Positions 28,172 through 37,612 of a stretch of 64,000 bases of DNA are shown in pieces; within the stretch, counting starts at the first letter, position 1, and the number at the start of each line of letters is the position of its first letter. Both the position numbers and the translations under genes were made by a program. The notes below the pieces were generated by a model that saw only the letters and a program-made list of their open reading frames with translations, was not told where the DNA came from and ran no database searches. Location: positions 89,977 to 153,976 of the forward strand of contig NZ_VEXQ01000011.1 in NCBI RefSeq assembly GCF_006376615.1. The letters run 5' to 3'. Origin of the DNA: Buttiauxella sp. B2 (GTDB taxonomy: Bacteria; Pseudomonadota; Gammaproteobacteria; Enterobacterales; Enterobacteriaceae).

Positions 28172-29509
28172 ATGTTAAACAGTATTTTATTAATACTTCT
28201 TCTTATTGCTATAAGTGCGTTCTTCTCAATTTCGGAGATCTCGCTGGCGGCGTCCCGTAAAATAAAACTCAAGCTGCTCGCTGATGAGGGCAACGTTAAC
28301 GCGCAACGCGTACTGAAAATGCAAGAAAGCCCTGGCATGTTCTTTACCGTCGTGCAGATTGGCCTGAACGCAGTGGCGATTCTCGGCGGTATCGTCGGCG
28401 ATGCTGCATTTTCACCGGCCTTTAAGGTACTTTTGGAGCGTTTCTTCTCACCAGAAATGTCTGACCAACTGAGCTTCATTATTTCGTTTACCCTTGTTAC
28501 CAGCCTGTTCATTCTGTTTGCAGACCTCACCCCGAAACGCATCGGTATGATTTCGCCTGAAACGGTTGCTTTGCGAATCATCAACCCGATGCGCTTCTGT
28601 CTGTTTATCTTCCGCCCGCTGGTGTGGGTCTTTAACGGCCTGGCAAACGTGATTTTCCGTATTTTCAAACTGCCAATGGTGCGTAACGATGACATCACGT
28701 CCGACGACGTGTATGCCGTATTTGAAGCCGGTGCGTTGGCTGGTGTGCTGCGTAAACAGGAACATGAGCTGATTGAAAACGTGTTTGAGCTGGAATCGCG
28801 TACCGTGCCGTCATCAATGACATCACGTGAAAATGTTATCTGGTTTGATTTGCACGAAGACGAGCAGAGCCTGAAGAACAAAATCGCCGAGCATCCCCAT
28901 TCCAAATTCCTGGTGTGTAATGGTGATATCGACCATATCGTGGGTTACGTTGATTCAAAAGAGCTGCTGAACCGCGTGTTGGGCAACCAAAGCATGGCGC
29001 TCAACAGCGGTGTGCATCTGCGTAACACGTTGATTGTGCCGGATACGCTGACGCTCTCCGAAGCGCTGGAAAGCTTCAAAACTGCGGGTGAAGACTTTGC
29101 GGTTATCATGAACGAATATGCATTGGTGGTGGGTATCATCACGCTAAATGATGTGATGACCACGCTGATGGGAGACCTGGTTGGCCAGGGAATGGAGGAG
29201 CAAATTGTTGCTCGTGATGAAAACTCCTGGCTGGTTGAAGGCGGCACTCCGATTGACGATGTGATGCGCGTGCTGGATATCGACGAGTTCCCGCAGTCCG
29301 GCAACTACGAAACCATCGGCGGCTTTATGATGTTCATGCTGCGAAAAATCCCGAAACGCACCGATTCGGTGAAATTCTCAGGGTATAAGTTCGAAGTTGT
29401 GGATATCGATAACTACAGAATCGACCAGTTGCTGGTAACGCGTATCGACAATAAACCGACACCGCTGACGCCAAAGCTGCCTGATTCTGAAGAGCAAACC
29501 ACCGCGTAA
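28172..29509 (+). CDS. paeA: Polyamine export protein PaeA (YtfL)
   Basis: PaeA is an inner-membrane protein reported to export cadaverine and putrescine in Salmonella and E. coli. The product has 445 residues: a DUF21/CNNM domain with about four helices (1-190), a CBS pair (about 205-335, including FAVIMNEYALVVGIITLNDVM), and a C-terminal CorC/HlyC domain (about 350-430). The ATG at 28172 gives MLNSILLILL and the family length. A longer open frame reaches 28070 but adds a charged stretch before the first helix. It ends at a strong terminator. Confidence 0.95.
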   Translation: MLNSILLILLLIAISAFFSISEISLAASRKIKLKLLADEGNVNAQRVLKMQESPGMFFTVVQIGLNAVAILGGIVGDAAFSPAFKVLLERFFSPEMSDQLSFIISFTLVTSLFILFADLTPKRIGMISPETVALRIINPMRFCLFIFRPLVWVFNGLANVIFRIFKLPMVRNDDITSDDVYAVFEAGALAGVLRKQEHELIENVFELESRTVPSSMTSRENVIWFDLHEDEQSLKNKIAEHPHSKFLVCNGDIDHIVGYVDSKELLNRVLGNQSMALNSGVHLRNTLIVPDTLTLSEALESFKTAGEDFAVIMNEYALVVGIITLNDVMTTLMGDLVGQGMEEQIVARDENSWLVEGGTPIDDVMRVLDIDEFPQSGNYETIGGFMMFMLRKIPKRTDSVKFSGYKFEVVDIDNYRIDQLLVTRIDNKPTPLTPKLPDSEEQTTA

Positions 29510-29530
29510 CCGTCATACACCAGAAACACT

Positions 29531-29554
29531 AACGGCACCCATGGGTGCCGTTTT
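29531..29554. terminator. paeA terminator
   Basis: aacggcaccc / gggtgccgtt is a perfect stem with a two-base centre, followed by TTTT. It lies between the convergent ends of paeA and ytfK and may serve both. Confidence 0.85.
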
Positions 29555-29574
29555 ATTTGGTTCCGCTAATGGCT

Positions 29575-29781
29575 TTACGCCATTTCCGCCTGCATACGCA
29601 GAACCTGGCGGTTTACTTCAGACATAACAGATAGATGCTGCTTATCTTTCACTTTTGGGATAAGAATTTTGCCCTTATCAAATTCAAAAGCGCCAACGTC
29701 CTTGATGTACAACCGTCCACGGAACAGGATTTTCACGTACTTCGCCACCTGAAGCGGGTTGTACCGTTGGAAAATTTTCAT
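29575..29781 (-). CDS. ytfK: Stringent-response regulator YtfK
   Basis: YtfK is a small cytoplasmic protein reported to bind SpoT and tip it towards (p)ppGpp synthesis during phosphate or fatty-acid starvation in E. coli. The product has 68 residues and is almost identical to the E. coli form from [20 protein letters not shown] to the C-terminus. GGAG lies 9 bases before the ATG. It converges with paeA and diverges from ytfJ. Confidence 0.96.
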   Translation of the reverse strand: MKIFQRYNPLQVAKYVKILFRGRLYIKDVGAFEFDKGKILIPKVKDKQHLSVMSEVNRQVLRMQAEMA

Positions 29782-30109
29782 TCTTTTTCTCTCCTGCAGT
29801 GTTAACGCCCCTGCGGTTCCACATTTGGTCCGACAAAACGAGGCGAAAAATTTGGTGCCTGGAAACTATAGTCCATATGCAAACCGACACCTAGTTTGCA
29901 CAATCTTATTTACGGTTTAATTACAATTTCTCAGAACATTCTTTTCAAATGTAACTAAATCTTAGTTTAAGCCTTCAAATTACAGGGATATGTGCGGTCA
30001 CCCGCAAACTGGCATTGCTGTTGCGGGACAGAAAGCTATTCAGCACATATGCTTAAAACGTCACGACAAGTGGTCGGATCACCTGCCAATAAAATGAGAA
30101 GGAGTCATC
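29782..30109. promoter_or_regulatory. Divergent control region of ytfK and ytfJ
   Basis: The 328 bases between the divergent ytfK and ytfJ starts hold no open frame with coding character. The middle is AT-rich and should carry promoters for both genes. I could not identify a convincing PhoB or CRP box by eye. Confidence 0.5.
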
Positions 30110-30667
30110 ATGTCCCTACGTTCAACTCTCGCACTTTCCTTGCTGCTGTTACCCCTCATGGCATCGGCCCATAATTTTGAGAATAATCAACGGGTCTCAC
30201 CTATTGGTATTACAGATAAAGGTGAGTTGATGCTCGACAATGATAAGTTTAGCTATAAAAACTGGAATAGTGGGCAGTTGGTGGGAAAAGTGCGAGTGCT
30301 GCAGCATATTGCCGGTCGAACCAGCGCAAAAGAGAAAAATGCCGGGCTGATTGAGGCGATTAAAGCCGCCAAATTCCCACATGACCGCTACCAGACGACG
30401 ACTATCGTGAATACTGATGACGCGATAATTGGCACGGGAATGTTTGTGCGCAGCAGTCTTGAGAGCAACAAGACACAATATCCATGGTCGCAATTTATCG
30501 TCGACAGCAACGGTGTGGCACAAAAGTCCTGGCAGTTGGAAACCGGCAGTTCAGCGATTGTGGTGCTGGATAAAGAAGGCCGCGTGCAGTTTGCAAAAGA
30601 TGGCCCACTCACTCAGAAAGAAGTGCAGCAGGTCATCAGCCTGCTGCGAGAACTGCTTAGTAAATAG
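30110..30667 (+). CDS. ytfJ: Periplasmic thioredoxin-like protein YtfJ
   Basis: YtfJ is an exported protein of unknown function. It has 185 residues, with a signal peptide of about 20 residues ending ASA. The mature part resembles a thioredoxin fold, with [31 protein letters not shown] and [17 protein letters not shown], but no CxxC pair, so it is probably not a disulfide reductase. AAGGAG lies before the ATG. Its 3' end overlaps that of the convergent gene cysQ by 11 bases. Confidence 0.94.
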   Translation: MSLRSTLALSLLLLPLMASAHNFENNQRVSPIGITDKGELMLDNDKFSYKNWNSGQLVGKVRVLQHIAGRTSAKEKNAGLIEAIKAAKFPHDRYQTTTIVNTDDAIIGTGMFVRSSLESNKTQYPWSQFIVDSNGVAQKSWQLETGSSAIVVLDKEGRVQFAKDGPLTQKEVQQVISLLRELLSK

Positions 30668-31397
30668 AAACGCGGAAGCCTGGATTTAGGAATGATTCAC
30701 GCGGGGTGTAGTCGAGAGGCTTACCCTGCCAGTCATGCACATGCGCACCTGCCGCTGCCGCAACGGCATGGCCTGCTGCGGTATCCCAGATATTCGTTGG
30801 CCCAAAGCGCGGGTAAAGTTGCGCCTGCCCTTCTGCTACCAGGCAAAATTTTAATGATGAGCCAATAGATGTGGTTTGGTGTTCACCCAACTGATGCAGA
30901 TACTCTTTCAGCTCATCATCGCTGTGCGAACGGCTAATCACCACCAGCGGTGGGCGAGCATCGCGTACGTGAATCTGGTTGCGTACACCATTTTCTTCTT
31001 TCCATGCTTTACCTTCTGCCGCGCTGTACATCACGTTCAGCACGGGTGCGTACACCACGCCCAACACCGCTTTGCCTTTTTCGATAAGGGCGATATTAAC
31101 GGTGAATTCCCCGTTACGTTTGAGGAACTCTTTAGTGCCGTCCAGCGGGTCTACCAGCCAATAGCGCTGCCAGTTTTGGCGGGTCTCCCAGGACTGCGGA
31201 TCTTCTTCTGAAAGCACCGGAATTTCCGGCGTGAGCGTTTGTAGCCCCTTCAGGATAATAGTATGAGCCGCAATGTCAGCCGCAGTCACCGGCGAGTCAT
31301 CTGATTTTTGCGTCGCTTCCAGCGGTTTCTCCCCCTGGTAAACGTCCATAATGGCGGCTCCCGCCACCCGGGCTAGTTGGCAAATTTGCTCTAACAT
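30657..31397 (-). CDS. cysQ: 3'(2'),5'-bisphosphate nucleotidase CysQ
   Basis: CysQ removes the 3'-phosphate from PAP, a by-product of sulfate assimilation. It belongs to the same lithium-sensitive phosphatase superfamily as fbp. The product has 246 residues from the ATG at 31397, preferred for family length over an ATG four codons upstream. The metal motif [12 protein letters not shown] and the second motif [15 protein letters not shown] are intact. AGGTGG precedes the start. It is divergent from cpdB and converges with ytfJ. Confidence 0.96.
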   Translation of the reverse strand: MLEQICQLARVAGAAIMDVYQGEKPLEATQKSDDSPVTAADIAAHTIILKGLQTLTPEIPVLSEEDPQSWETRQNWQRYWLVDPLDGTKEFLKRNGEFTVNIALIEKGKAVLGVVYAPVLNVMYSAAEGKAWKEENGVRNQIHVRDARPPLVVISRSHSDDELKEYLHQLGEHQTTSIGSSLKFCLVAEGQAQLYPRFGPTNIWDTAAGHAVAAAAGAHVHDWQGKPLDYTPRESFLNPGFRVSIY

Positions 31398-31616
31398 TAT
31401 CCACCTCATGTTGTGTCGCAGTGTTGCTTGTCCTGCGCGTAATTAACTTATTGTTTTGCGAGAGTTGTTTTTTATATCGCAAAGCGCCTGGTTGCGCTAT
31501 CTGTGAAGCGATTCCGGTTTACCAAACCCCATTTCTGGCACACTTCACATTTTTGTAAGCAACAACGTTTATATACATAATCTTTTGTGGCCTACCTCGA
31601 AAAAGGACCTTTAATC

Positions 31617-33548
31617 ATGATTAAGTTTAGCGCAACGCTTGTTGCCATGCTGGTTGCTTCCAGCGTTCATGCGGCAACCGTTGACCTGCGTATCCTGGAA
31701 ACCACCGATCTCCACAGTAATATGATGGATTTCGATTATTACAAAGACACACCAACAGAGAAATTCGGACTGGTGCGTACGGCAAGCTTAATCAATGCCG
31801 CTCGTGGTGAGACAGTAAACAGCGTACTGGTGGATAATGGAGACCTGATTCAGGGTAGCCCACTTGGCGATTACATGGCGGCAAAGGGGCTGAAAAAAGG
31901 CGATATCCACCCAGTTTATAAGGCACTCAATACCCTGGATTATGCCGTTGGCAACCTGGGTAATCACGAGTTTAACTATGGACTCGATTACCTGCATATG
32001 GCGCTGTCCGGCGCAAAATTCCCTTATGTGAATGCCAACGTTATTGATGCTAAAACCAATAAGCCACTATTCACGCCTTACGTGATTAAAGAAACCGCCG
32101 TCAAAGATAAAGACGGCAAAGAGCAGACGTTGCGCATCGGATATATCGGTTTTGTTCCACCGCAAATTATGACGTGGGATAAAACCAATCTGGAAGGCAA
32201 AGTCACGGTGGCAGATATTACTGAAACTGCCCGTCTTTATGTGCCGCAGATGCGTAAACAAGGCGCTGATTTAGTGGTGGTTATCGCCCACTCAGGCCTT
32301 TCCAGCGACCCATATCACGCTATGGCCGAAAACTCGGTTTATTACCTCAGCGAAGTTCCGGGTGTCGATGCCATTCTGTTTGGTCACGCCCACGCCGTTT
32401 TCCCTGGTAAAGATTTTGCCAATATCAAAGGCGTAGATCTTGAGAAAGGCACGCTAAACGGGATCCCTGCGGTCATGCCTGGTATGTGGGGCGACCATCT
32501 TGGAGTGGTCGATTTAGTGCTGAATAACGATAGCGGCACCTGGAAAGTGACAAGCAGCAAAGCCGAAGCGCGCCCAATTTACGACAGCGTAGCGAAGAAA
32601 GCTTTGGTGTCCGAAGATGCCAAATTGGTAAAAGTGCTGAAGCACGACCATGACGCGACGCGTGAGTTTGTCAGCAAGCCTATCGGTAAGTCATCCGACA
32701 ATATGTACAGCTATCTGGCACTGGTACAGGACGACCCGACCGTGCAGGTGGTGAATAACGCCCAGACCGCGTATGTAGAAAAATACATTCAGGGTGATCC
32801 GGATCTGGCTAATCTGCCGGTGCTTTCCGCCGCTGCGCCATTTAAGGTTGGCGGACGTAAGAATGATCCGGCCAGTTTTGTGGAAGTGGAAAAAGGCCAG
32901 TTAACCTTCCGTAATGCCGCCGATTTGTATCTTTATCCCAATACGCTGGTCGTGGTGAAAACCACGGGCAAAGAGGTCAAAGAGTGGCTGGAATGTTCCG
33001 CAGGCCAGTTTAATCAGATTGATGTAAACAGCACGAAACCGCAGTCACTGATTAACTGGGATGGTTTCCGCACCTATAACTTTGATGTTATCGATGGCGT
33101 GGATTACCAGATTGATGTGTCACAACCTGCGCGTTACGACGGCGAATGCCAGATGGTGAACCCGAAGGCCGAGCGTATCAAAGAGCTGACGTTCAAAGGT
33201 AAGCCAATCGATCCAAACGCGACCTTCCTGGTAGCAACCAACAACTATCGTGCTTACGGCGGTAAGTTTGCCGGTACTGGCGATAGTCATATCGCGTTCG
33301 CATCACCAGATGAAAACCGCTCAGTGCTGGCGAACTGGATTACCGCGAGCAAAGAGATCCACCCTGCCGTCGATAACAACTGGCGCCTGGCTCCGATTCA
33401 CAGCAACCAAAAGTTAGATATTCGCTTTGAAACTTCACCGGGCGAAAAAGCCGCAGCCTTTATCAAAGATAAGGGCCAGTATCCGATGAAAAACGTCGGC
33501 AGCGATGAAATTGGCTTTGCGCTTTATCAGCTTGATTTGAGTAAGTAA
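31617..33548 (+). CDS. cpdB: Periplasmic 2',3'-cyclic phosphodiesterase/3'-nucleotidase
   Basis: CpdB degrades 2',3'-cyclic nucleotides and 3'-nucleotides in the periplasm so that nucleosides can be taken up. The product has 643 residues with a signal peptide of about 19 residues ending VHA. The metallophosphatase domain shows [26 protein letters not shown] and GHAHAVFPG. The C-terminal 5'-nucleotidase domain is complete. AAGGAC lies 9 bases before the ATG at 31617; ten upstream codons are open but lack support. Confidence 0.97.
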   Translation: MIKFSATLVAMLVASSVHAATVDLRILETTDLHSNMMDFDYYKDTPTEKFGLVRTASLINAARGETVNSVLVDNGDLIQGSPLGDYMAAKGLKKGDIHPVYKALNTLDYAVGNLGNHEFNYGLDYLHMALSGAKFPYVNANVIDAKTNKPLFTPYVIKETAVKDKDGKEQTLRIGYIGFVPPQIMTWDKTNLEGKVTVADITETARLYVPQMRKQGADLVVVIAHSGLSSDPYHAMAENSVYYLSEVPGVDAILFGHAHAVFPGKDFANIKGVDLEKGTLNGIPAVMPGMWGDHLGVVDLVLNNDSGTWKVTSSKAEARPIYDSVAKKALVSEDAKLVKVLKHDHDATREFVSKPIGKSSDNMYSYLALVQDDPTVQVVNNAQTAYVEKYIQGDPDLANLPVLSAAAPFKVGGRKNDPASFVEVEKGQLTFRNAADLYLYPNTLVVVKTTGKEVKEWLECSAGQFNQIDVNSTKPQSLINWDGFRTYNFDVIDGVDYQIDVSQPARYDGECQMVNPKAERIKELTFKGKPIDPNATFLVATNNYRAYGGKFAGTGDSHIAFASPDENRSVLANWITASKEIHPAVDNNWRLAPIHSNQKLDIRFETSPGEKAAAFIKDKGQYPMKNVGSDEIGFALYQLDLSK

Positions 33549-33552
33549 GATC

Positions 33553-33948
33553 TCAGGCGTCCCGTTCATTTCGGGACGCCATTACCTGCGGCAAATTCAC
33601 TTCAACCCAATCGGCTAACGCCGCGACTTTTTCACTCACTTCATGACCCAATGGCGTCAGGCTGTACTCCACATGCGGCGGCACAACCGGGTACGATTTC
33701 CGATTTACAAAACCGTCGGCTTCGAGCCATTGCAGAGTTTGTGCGAGCATTTTTTCACTCACCCCGCCCATCTTGCGACGCAAATCGCTGAAGCGATGCG
33801 TCCCTCCCTGTAATGCCACCAAAATCAACACGCCCCATCTGCTGGTGACATGCTTTAGCACATCCCGCGATGGACACTGTTCGGCGAACAAATTGCCGGT
33901 ACGCATTTGCTCGGTTAACGACGGTACACGAGTTTCAATTTCACTCAT
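33553..33948 (-). CDS. ytfH: HxlR/DUF24-family regulator YtfH
   Basis: YtfH is a 131-residue winged-helix DNA-binding protein of the HxlR family, many of which sense electrophiles through a conserved N-terminal cysteine. Here Cys25 lies in FAEQCPSRDVL, the usual position. The helix-turn-helix and wing follow (FSDLRRKMGGVSEKMLAQTLQ, YPVVPPHVEYSLT). The start at 33948 gives the family length; a much longer frame upstream overlaps qorB and is not real. It is divergent from the quinone reductase gene qorB, its likely target. Confidence 0.94.
   Translation of the reverse strand: MSEIETRVPSLTEQMRTGNLFAEQCPSRDVLKHVTSRWGVLILVALQGGTHRFSDLRRKMGGVSEKMLAQTLQWLEADGFVNRKSYPVVPPHVEYSLTPLGHEVSEKVAALADWVEVNLPQVMASRNERDA
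33556..33580. terminator. Hairpin between cpdB and ytfH
   Basis: ggcgtcccg / cgggacgcc form a strong stem 7 bases after the cpdB stop. The stem also encodes the last residues of YtfH. No T-run follows on the plus strand, so termination efficiency is uncertain. Confidence 0.5.
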
Positions 33949-33971
33949 TTCATACTTACCTTTTTGTGCGT

Positions 33972-33988
33972 ACTTACTAAAAGTTAGT
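33972..33988. promoter_or_regulatory. Inverted repeat in the ytfH-qorB promoter region
   Basis: ACTTACT-AAA-AGTTAGT is an inverted repeat with six of seven arm positions paired, midway between the divergent ytfH and qorB starts. Position and shape fit an operator for the HxlR-family YtfH. Confidence 0.55.
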
Positions 33989-34038
33989 GCTGGTGATAGT
34001 GTGACACAACTTAACCAGAACCTCCCAGGAGATTTACC

Positions 34039-34887
34039 ATGATCGCTATTACCGGCGCTTCTGGCCAACTTGGCCAACTCGTTATTGAAGACTTGCTGAA
34101 AACCGTTGCCGCCCTGCAACTGGTTGCCATTGTGCGTAACCCTGCAAAAGTGAGCCAGCTTGCTGAGCGTGGGGTTCAGGTCCGCGCTGCCAGTTATGAA
34201 GATAAAGCTGCACTGGTGCATGCTCTAACAGGCGTTGAAAAATTACTGCTGATTTCCTCAAGCGAAGTAGGACAACGTGCGATTCAACATCGCAATGTCA
34301 TTGAAGCGGCTAAGGAAGCGGGTGTGAAGTTGATTGCCTACACCAGCCTGCTGCATGCAGATACTTCCCCACTAGGTCTCGCTGAAGAACACGTCGCCAC
34401 CGAGAACATGCTCCAGCAATCAGGCATTCCATTTGTGTTGCTACGCAACGGCTGGTACACCGAAAACTACCTCGCCAGCGTACCGCCAGCTCTGCAACAC
34501 GGCGCGTTTATTGGTAGTGCAGGCGAAGGAAAAATCGCTTCTGCAACACGTGCCGATTACGCAGCAGCCGCCGCAAAAGTGATGACGCAAGATAACCAGG
34601 CTGGCAAAGTTTATGAACTGGCAGGCGACAACGGTTGGACGCTAGCAGAACTGGCAGCTGAACTGACAAAACAAAGCGGCAAAACCGTGGTGTATCAACA
34701 TCTACCAGAAGCAGATTTTAAAGCGGCATTGTTGGGTGCAGGACTGCCGGAAGGACTGGCTGCACTGTTGGCAAACTCCGATGTCGGTGCGTCAAAAGGT
34801 GGCTTATTTGATGACCGCCGCCAGTTAAGTGAGCTGATTGGCCGCCCAACCACCACGCTTGTTGATAGCCTTCGCACTGCGGTGTAA
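34039..34887 (+). CDS. qorB: NAD(P)H:quinone oxidoreductase QorB
   Basis: QorB is an NmrA-like short-chain reductase that reduces quinones with NADPH. The product has 282 residues, four fewer than in E. coli. The Rossmann motif ITGASGQLG is at residues 4-12. VAIVRNPAKV, EKLLLISSSEVGQRAIQHRNVI and LLRNGWYTENYL follow the family. AGGAG lies before the ATG. It is divergent from ytfH, with a shared control region of 90 bases. Confidence 0.96.
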   Translation: MIAITGASGQLGQLVIEDLLKTVAALQLVAIVRNPAKVSQLAERGVQVRAASYEDKAALVHALTGVEKLLLISSSEVGQRAIQHRNVIEAAKEAGVKLIAYTSLLHADTSPLGLAEEHVATENMLQQSGIPFVLLRNGWYTENYLASVPPALQHGAFIGSAGEGKIASATRADYAAAAAKVMTQDNQAGKVYELAGDNGWTLAELAAELTKQSGKTVVYQHLPEADFKAALLGAGLPEGLAALLANSDVGASKGGLFDDRRQLSELIGRPTTTLVDSLRTAV

Positions 34888-34940
34888 TTGTTAACTTTCC
34901 GTTAAACATGGACATCCCTATACTCAACGGATGTCCTGAC

Positions 34941-34949
34941 GGAGGTGAT
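34941..34949 (+). promoter_or_regulatory. Strong ribosome-binding site deciding a TTG start
   Basis: GGAGGTGAT is an unusually complete complement to the 16S rRNA 3' end. It is followed after three bases by TTG at 34953, in frame with the AraC-family gene. The in-frame ATG at 34908 has no such site. Confidence 0.8.
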
Positions 34950-34952
34950 ATC

Positions 34953-35777
34953 TTGCAAGGTGTTCCAGAACAGTTCAACGATGAAAAAGACAGCGCCCAG
35001 TTTCGGCATTTGCCGCAATTGCCTGGCATCGAGTTGTATCACGCCCATATCTCTCGTTATGCCTTCGAGCCGCACACCCACGAAGCCTTTGGCATTGGCA
35101 CGGTAACCAGGGGCGCGGAGCGTTTTCGCTATCGTGGTGCCCAGCATGTGGCGGCACAAGATTCTCTGGTACTGATGAATCCCGATGAACTGCATACCGG
35201 GGAAGCAGCAACTGAAGACGGCTGGCAGTACCGCATGATTTACCTCGAACCAGAAATTCTCGAGACAGTTACCGGTTCGCGAAGCTGGTCGTTTAGTGAG
35301 GTGGTCAAGCACGATCCGCTACGTGCTGGCCGCATTTCGCAATTGATCAATGGGCTATGGCGCGAGAGCGATTCGCTGGCTCAGCAAGGACTGCTGCTTA
35401 ATCTCATCGACACTTTCCGCCCCTACGCTCGTCATTTGCCTTATAGGCCACAAGGATCAGCGCATCGTTTTGAGCAAATTCGGGACTATCTGCACGACAA
35501 CTATATGCATCCGGTGACGCTTGATGAGCTTGCTGCCGTCGTTTCGCTAAGTCCATATCACTTTCAACGGATGTTCAAAGCACATTTCCATGTAACCCCT
35601 CACCAAATGCTGATGGCAATTCGCCTGTGGCGTGCCAAGCAGTTTCTAACCGACGGTATGCCCGCAGTGCAAGTCGCGCTAGTGAGTGGATTAACCGATC
35701 AAGCCCACCTGACCCGCGCTTTTTCCCAACGTTATGGCATCACGCCTGTACGTTATCAGAAACAGGTTGCCCGCTAG
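34953..35777 (+). CDS. AraC-family transcriptional regulator with N-terminal cupin
   Basis: This 274-residue regulator has an AraC-type cupin sensing domain in its first half, with HTHEAFGIGTV and MNPDELHTGE, and two C-terminal helix-turn-helix units (about residues 170-270: LDELAAVVSLSPYHFQRMFKAHF, then AGLTDQAHLTRAF-like sequence). The TTG start is chosen for its very strong ribosome-binding site. E. coli has no gene between qorB and ytfF. Regulators of this type next to an EamA exporter often control it, so ytfF, 77 bases downstream, is the likely target. The inducer is unknown. Confidence 0.9.
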   Translation: MQGVPEQFNDEKDSAQFRHLPQLPGIELYHAHISRYAFEPHTHEAFGIGTVTRGAERFRYRGAQHVAAQDSLVLMNPDELHTGEAATEDGWQYRMIYLEPEILETVTGSRSWSFSEVVKHDPLRAGRISQLINGLWRESDSLAQQGLLLNLIDTFRPYARHLPYRPQGSAHRFEQIRDYLHDNYMHPVTLDELAAVVSLSPYHFQRMFKAHFHVTPHQMLMAIRLWRAKQFLTDGMPAVQVALVSGLTDQAHLTRAFSQRYGITPVRYQKQVAR

Positions 35778-35854
35778 CAATACCGCAAGCTGATACAATA
35801 TTTCCCCCCGCACTCCATCTACACTCTACGCAAAGAGTTAAGTGGAAGAAAAAG

Positions 35855-36829
35855 ATGCTAACTGGCGTGCTGTACGCTCTGCTCGCAGGGTTGATGTGGG
35901 GGTTGATTTTCGTTGGGCCACTGATTGTGCCTGATTATCCGGCAGCAATGCAGTCCACCGGGCGCTATCTGGCGCTGGGATTAATTGCACTCCCTTTGGC
36001 CTGGTTTGGACGACAACGTCTGCGCCAGTTGTGTCGCGAGGATTGGTTCACCGCACTCAAGCTTTCAACCATTGGCAATCTCATTTATTACGTTTGCCTC
36101 GCCAGTGCTATCCAACGCACCGGGGCACCAATTTCAACGATGATTATCGGCACCCTTCCGGTCGTGATTCCCGTATTCGCCAACCTGCTTTATAGCAAAC
36201 GCGATGGCAAGCTACCGTGGCACCGTCTGGCACCTGCGCTGGTGATTATTGCGTTGGGGCTAGTGATGGTGAATACCGCAGAATTGCGCAGCGGTGAGCT
36301 CGAATTTAGCTGGTGGCGCTATGTGAGCGGCATTGGGCTGGCATTTATTTCCGTCGCTTGCTGGGCGTGGTATGCGCTGCGAAATGCTCGCTGGCTGCGT
36401 GAAAACCCGGACAAAAATCCGCTAATGTGGGCTACTGCGCAAGGGCTTTCAATCTTGCCATTTTCACTGTTGGGATATATCGCCGTCTGCCTATGGATGT
36501 CACGCACCAACACCGATTTTACTCTACCATTTGGCCCGCGCCCTGAAGTGTTTCTGACACTGATGCTCGCCATTGCGCTGTTTTGTTCCTGGCTTGGCGC
36601 GTTATGTTGGAACATTGCCAGCCAGCGTTTACCAACCGTTATCGTCGGCCCATTGATTGTCTTCGAAACCCTCGCAGGGCTGGCGTACACCTTCATACTG
36701 CGTCACAGCTGGCCTCCGTTGCTGACATTATTGGGCATTGTTTGTCTGGTCGTCGGCGTGGTGATGGCCGTGTTAACAAAACCGCAGAAAAATACACTCA
36801 CTGAAGTCGTGATCACGACGGAGAAATAA
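35855..36829 (+). CDS. ytfF: DMT/EamA-family exporter YtfF
   Basis: YtfF is an inner-membrane protein of the drug/metabolite transporter superfamily. The product has 324 residues with about ten helices in two EamA repeats, starting MLTGVLYALLAGLMWGLIF. The substrate is not known. The longer open frame upstream overlaps the AraC-family gene and is rejected: the ATG at 35855 gives the family length and follows a purine-rich GGAAG stretch. It probably forms a functional pair with the preceding regulator. Confidence 0.94.
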   Translation: MLTGVLYALLAGLMWGLIFVGPLIVPDYPAAMQSTGRYLALGLIALPLAWFGRQRLRQLCREDWFTALKLSTIGNLIYYVCLASAIQRTGAPISTMIIGTLPVVIPVFANLLYSKRDGKLPWHRLAPALVIIALGLVMVNTAELRSGELEFSWWRYVSGIGLAFISVACWAWYALRNARWLRENPDKNPLMWATAQGLSILPFSLLGYIAVCLWMSRTNTDFTLPFGPRPEVFLTLMLAIALFCSWLGALCWNIASQRLPTVIVGPLIVFETLAGLAYTFILRHSWPPLLTLLGIVCLVVGVVMAVLTKPQKNTLTEVVITTEK

Positions 36830-36862
36830 CCTTTACCTCGAAATAGTCATAGCGCCGCCTTA

Positions 36863-36885
36863 AAGATGCATTTAATATGCATCTT
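36863..36885. promoter_or_regulatory. NsrR operator upstream of ytfE
   Basis: This 23-base site is a perfect 11-1-11 inverted repeat (AAGATGCATTT, a, ATATGCATCTT with one central asymmetry), matching the nitric-oxide regulator NsrR consensus AAGATGCATTT. It ends 27 bases before the ytfE start, consistent with repression. NsrR is encoded at 49907-50332. Confidence 0.9.
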
Positions 36886-36912
36886 ATATTATCAACAACG
36901 AGGTATTTGCTC

Positions 36913-37575
36913 ATGGCTTTCCGCGACCAACCTTTAGGTGAACTGGCTTTAACTATTCCACGCGCATCTGCGCTGTTCCGTAAATTGGATCTCGATTTCT
37001 GCTGCGGTGGAAAGCAGACGCTTGAGCGTGCTGCAACGCGTAAAGATTTGGATCTGGATACCATTGAAGCAGAGCTGGCAAAACTTGCTGAAGAGCCCAT
37101 AGAGAAAGAGTGGCGTGCCGCACCGCTGGCCGAGATCATCGACCATATCATCGTGCGCTATCACGACCGCCACCGCGAACAACTACCAGAATTGATCCTT
37201 CAGGCGACAAAAGTTGAGCGCGTACATGCCGATAAACCTAACGTACCTAAGGGTCTGGCGAAGTATCTGACTATGCTGCATCAGGAGCTGAGCAGCCATA
37301 TGATGAAAGAAGAGCAGATTCTGTTCCCGATGATTAAGCAGGGAATGGGGTCACAGGCCAATGGCCCGATTAGCGTGATGGAAAGCGAGCATGATGATGC
37401 AGGTGAGTTGTTGGAAGTTATCAAGCACACCACTAATAACGTGACGCCACCGCCGGAAGCCTGCACTACATGGAAAGCGATGTATAACGGGATTAATGAG
37501 TTGATTGATGACTTGATGAATCACATTAGTCTTGAGAATAACGTGCTGTTTCCACGCGCGTTAGCTGGGAAATAA
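36913..37575 (+). CDS. ytfE: Di-iron repair protein of iron centres YtfE (RIC)
   Basis: YtfE is a cytoplasmic hemerythrin-like di-iron protein that repairs iron-sulfur clusters damaged by nitric oxide. It has 220 residues, exactly the E. coli length. The N-terminal ScdA domain carries the CC pair in DFCCGGKQT. The His/Glu ligands lie in the hemerythrin domain, as in [37 protein letters not shown] and MNHISLENN. The start at 36913 has GAGGT upstream. A perfect NsrR site precedes it. Confidence 0.97.
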   Translation: MAFRDQPLGELALTIPRASALFRKLDLDFCCGGKQTLERAATRKDLDLDTIEAELAKLAEEPIEKEWRAAPLAEIIDHIIVRYHDRHREQLPELILQATKVERVHADKPNVPKGLAKYLTMLHQELSSHMMKEEQILFPMIKQGMGSQANGPISVMESEHDDAGELLEVIKHTTNNVTPPPEACTTWKAMYNGINELIDDLMNHISLENNVLFPRALAGK

Positions 37576-37582
37576 CCGTTTT

Positions 37583-37605
37583 CGCCCTCTCCCTGAGAGA
37601 GGGCG
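37583..37605. terminator. Hairpin between ytfE and cycA
   Basis: cgccctctc / gagagggcg form a nine-base stem between convergent ytfE and cycA. T-runs are weak on both sides. Confidence 0.5.
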
Positions 37606-37612
37606 TTAACTA

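Noticed and set aside
30001..30100. Possible small RNA or small gene between ytfK and ytfJ
   Set aside because: No promoter-plus-terminator pair and no coding frame with a good ribosome-binding site could be found.
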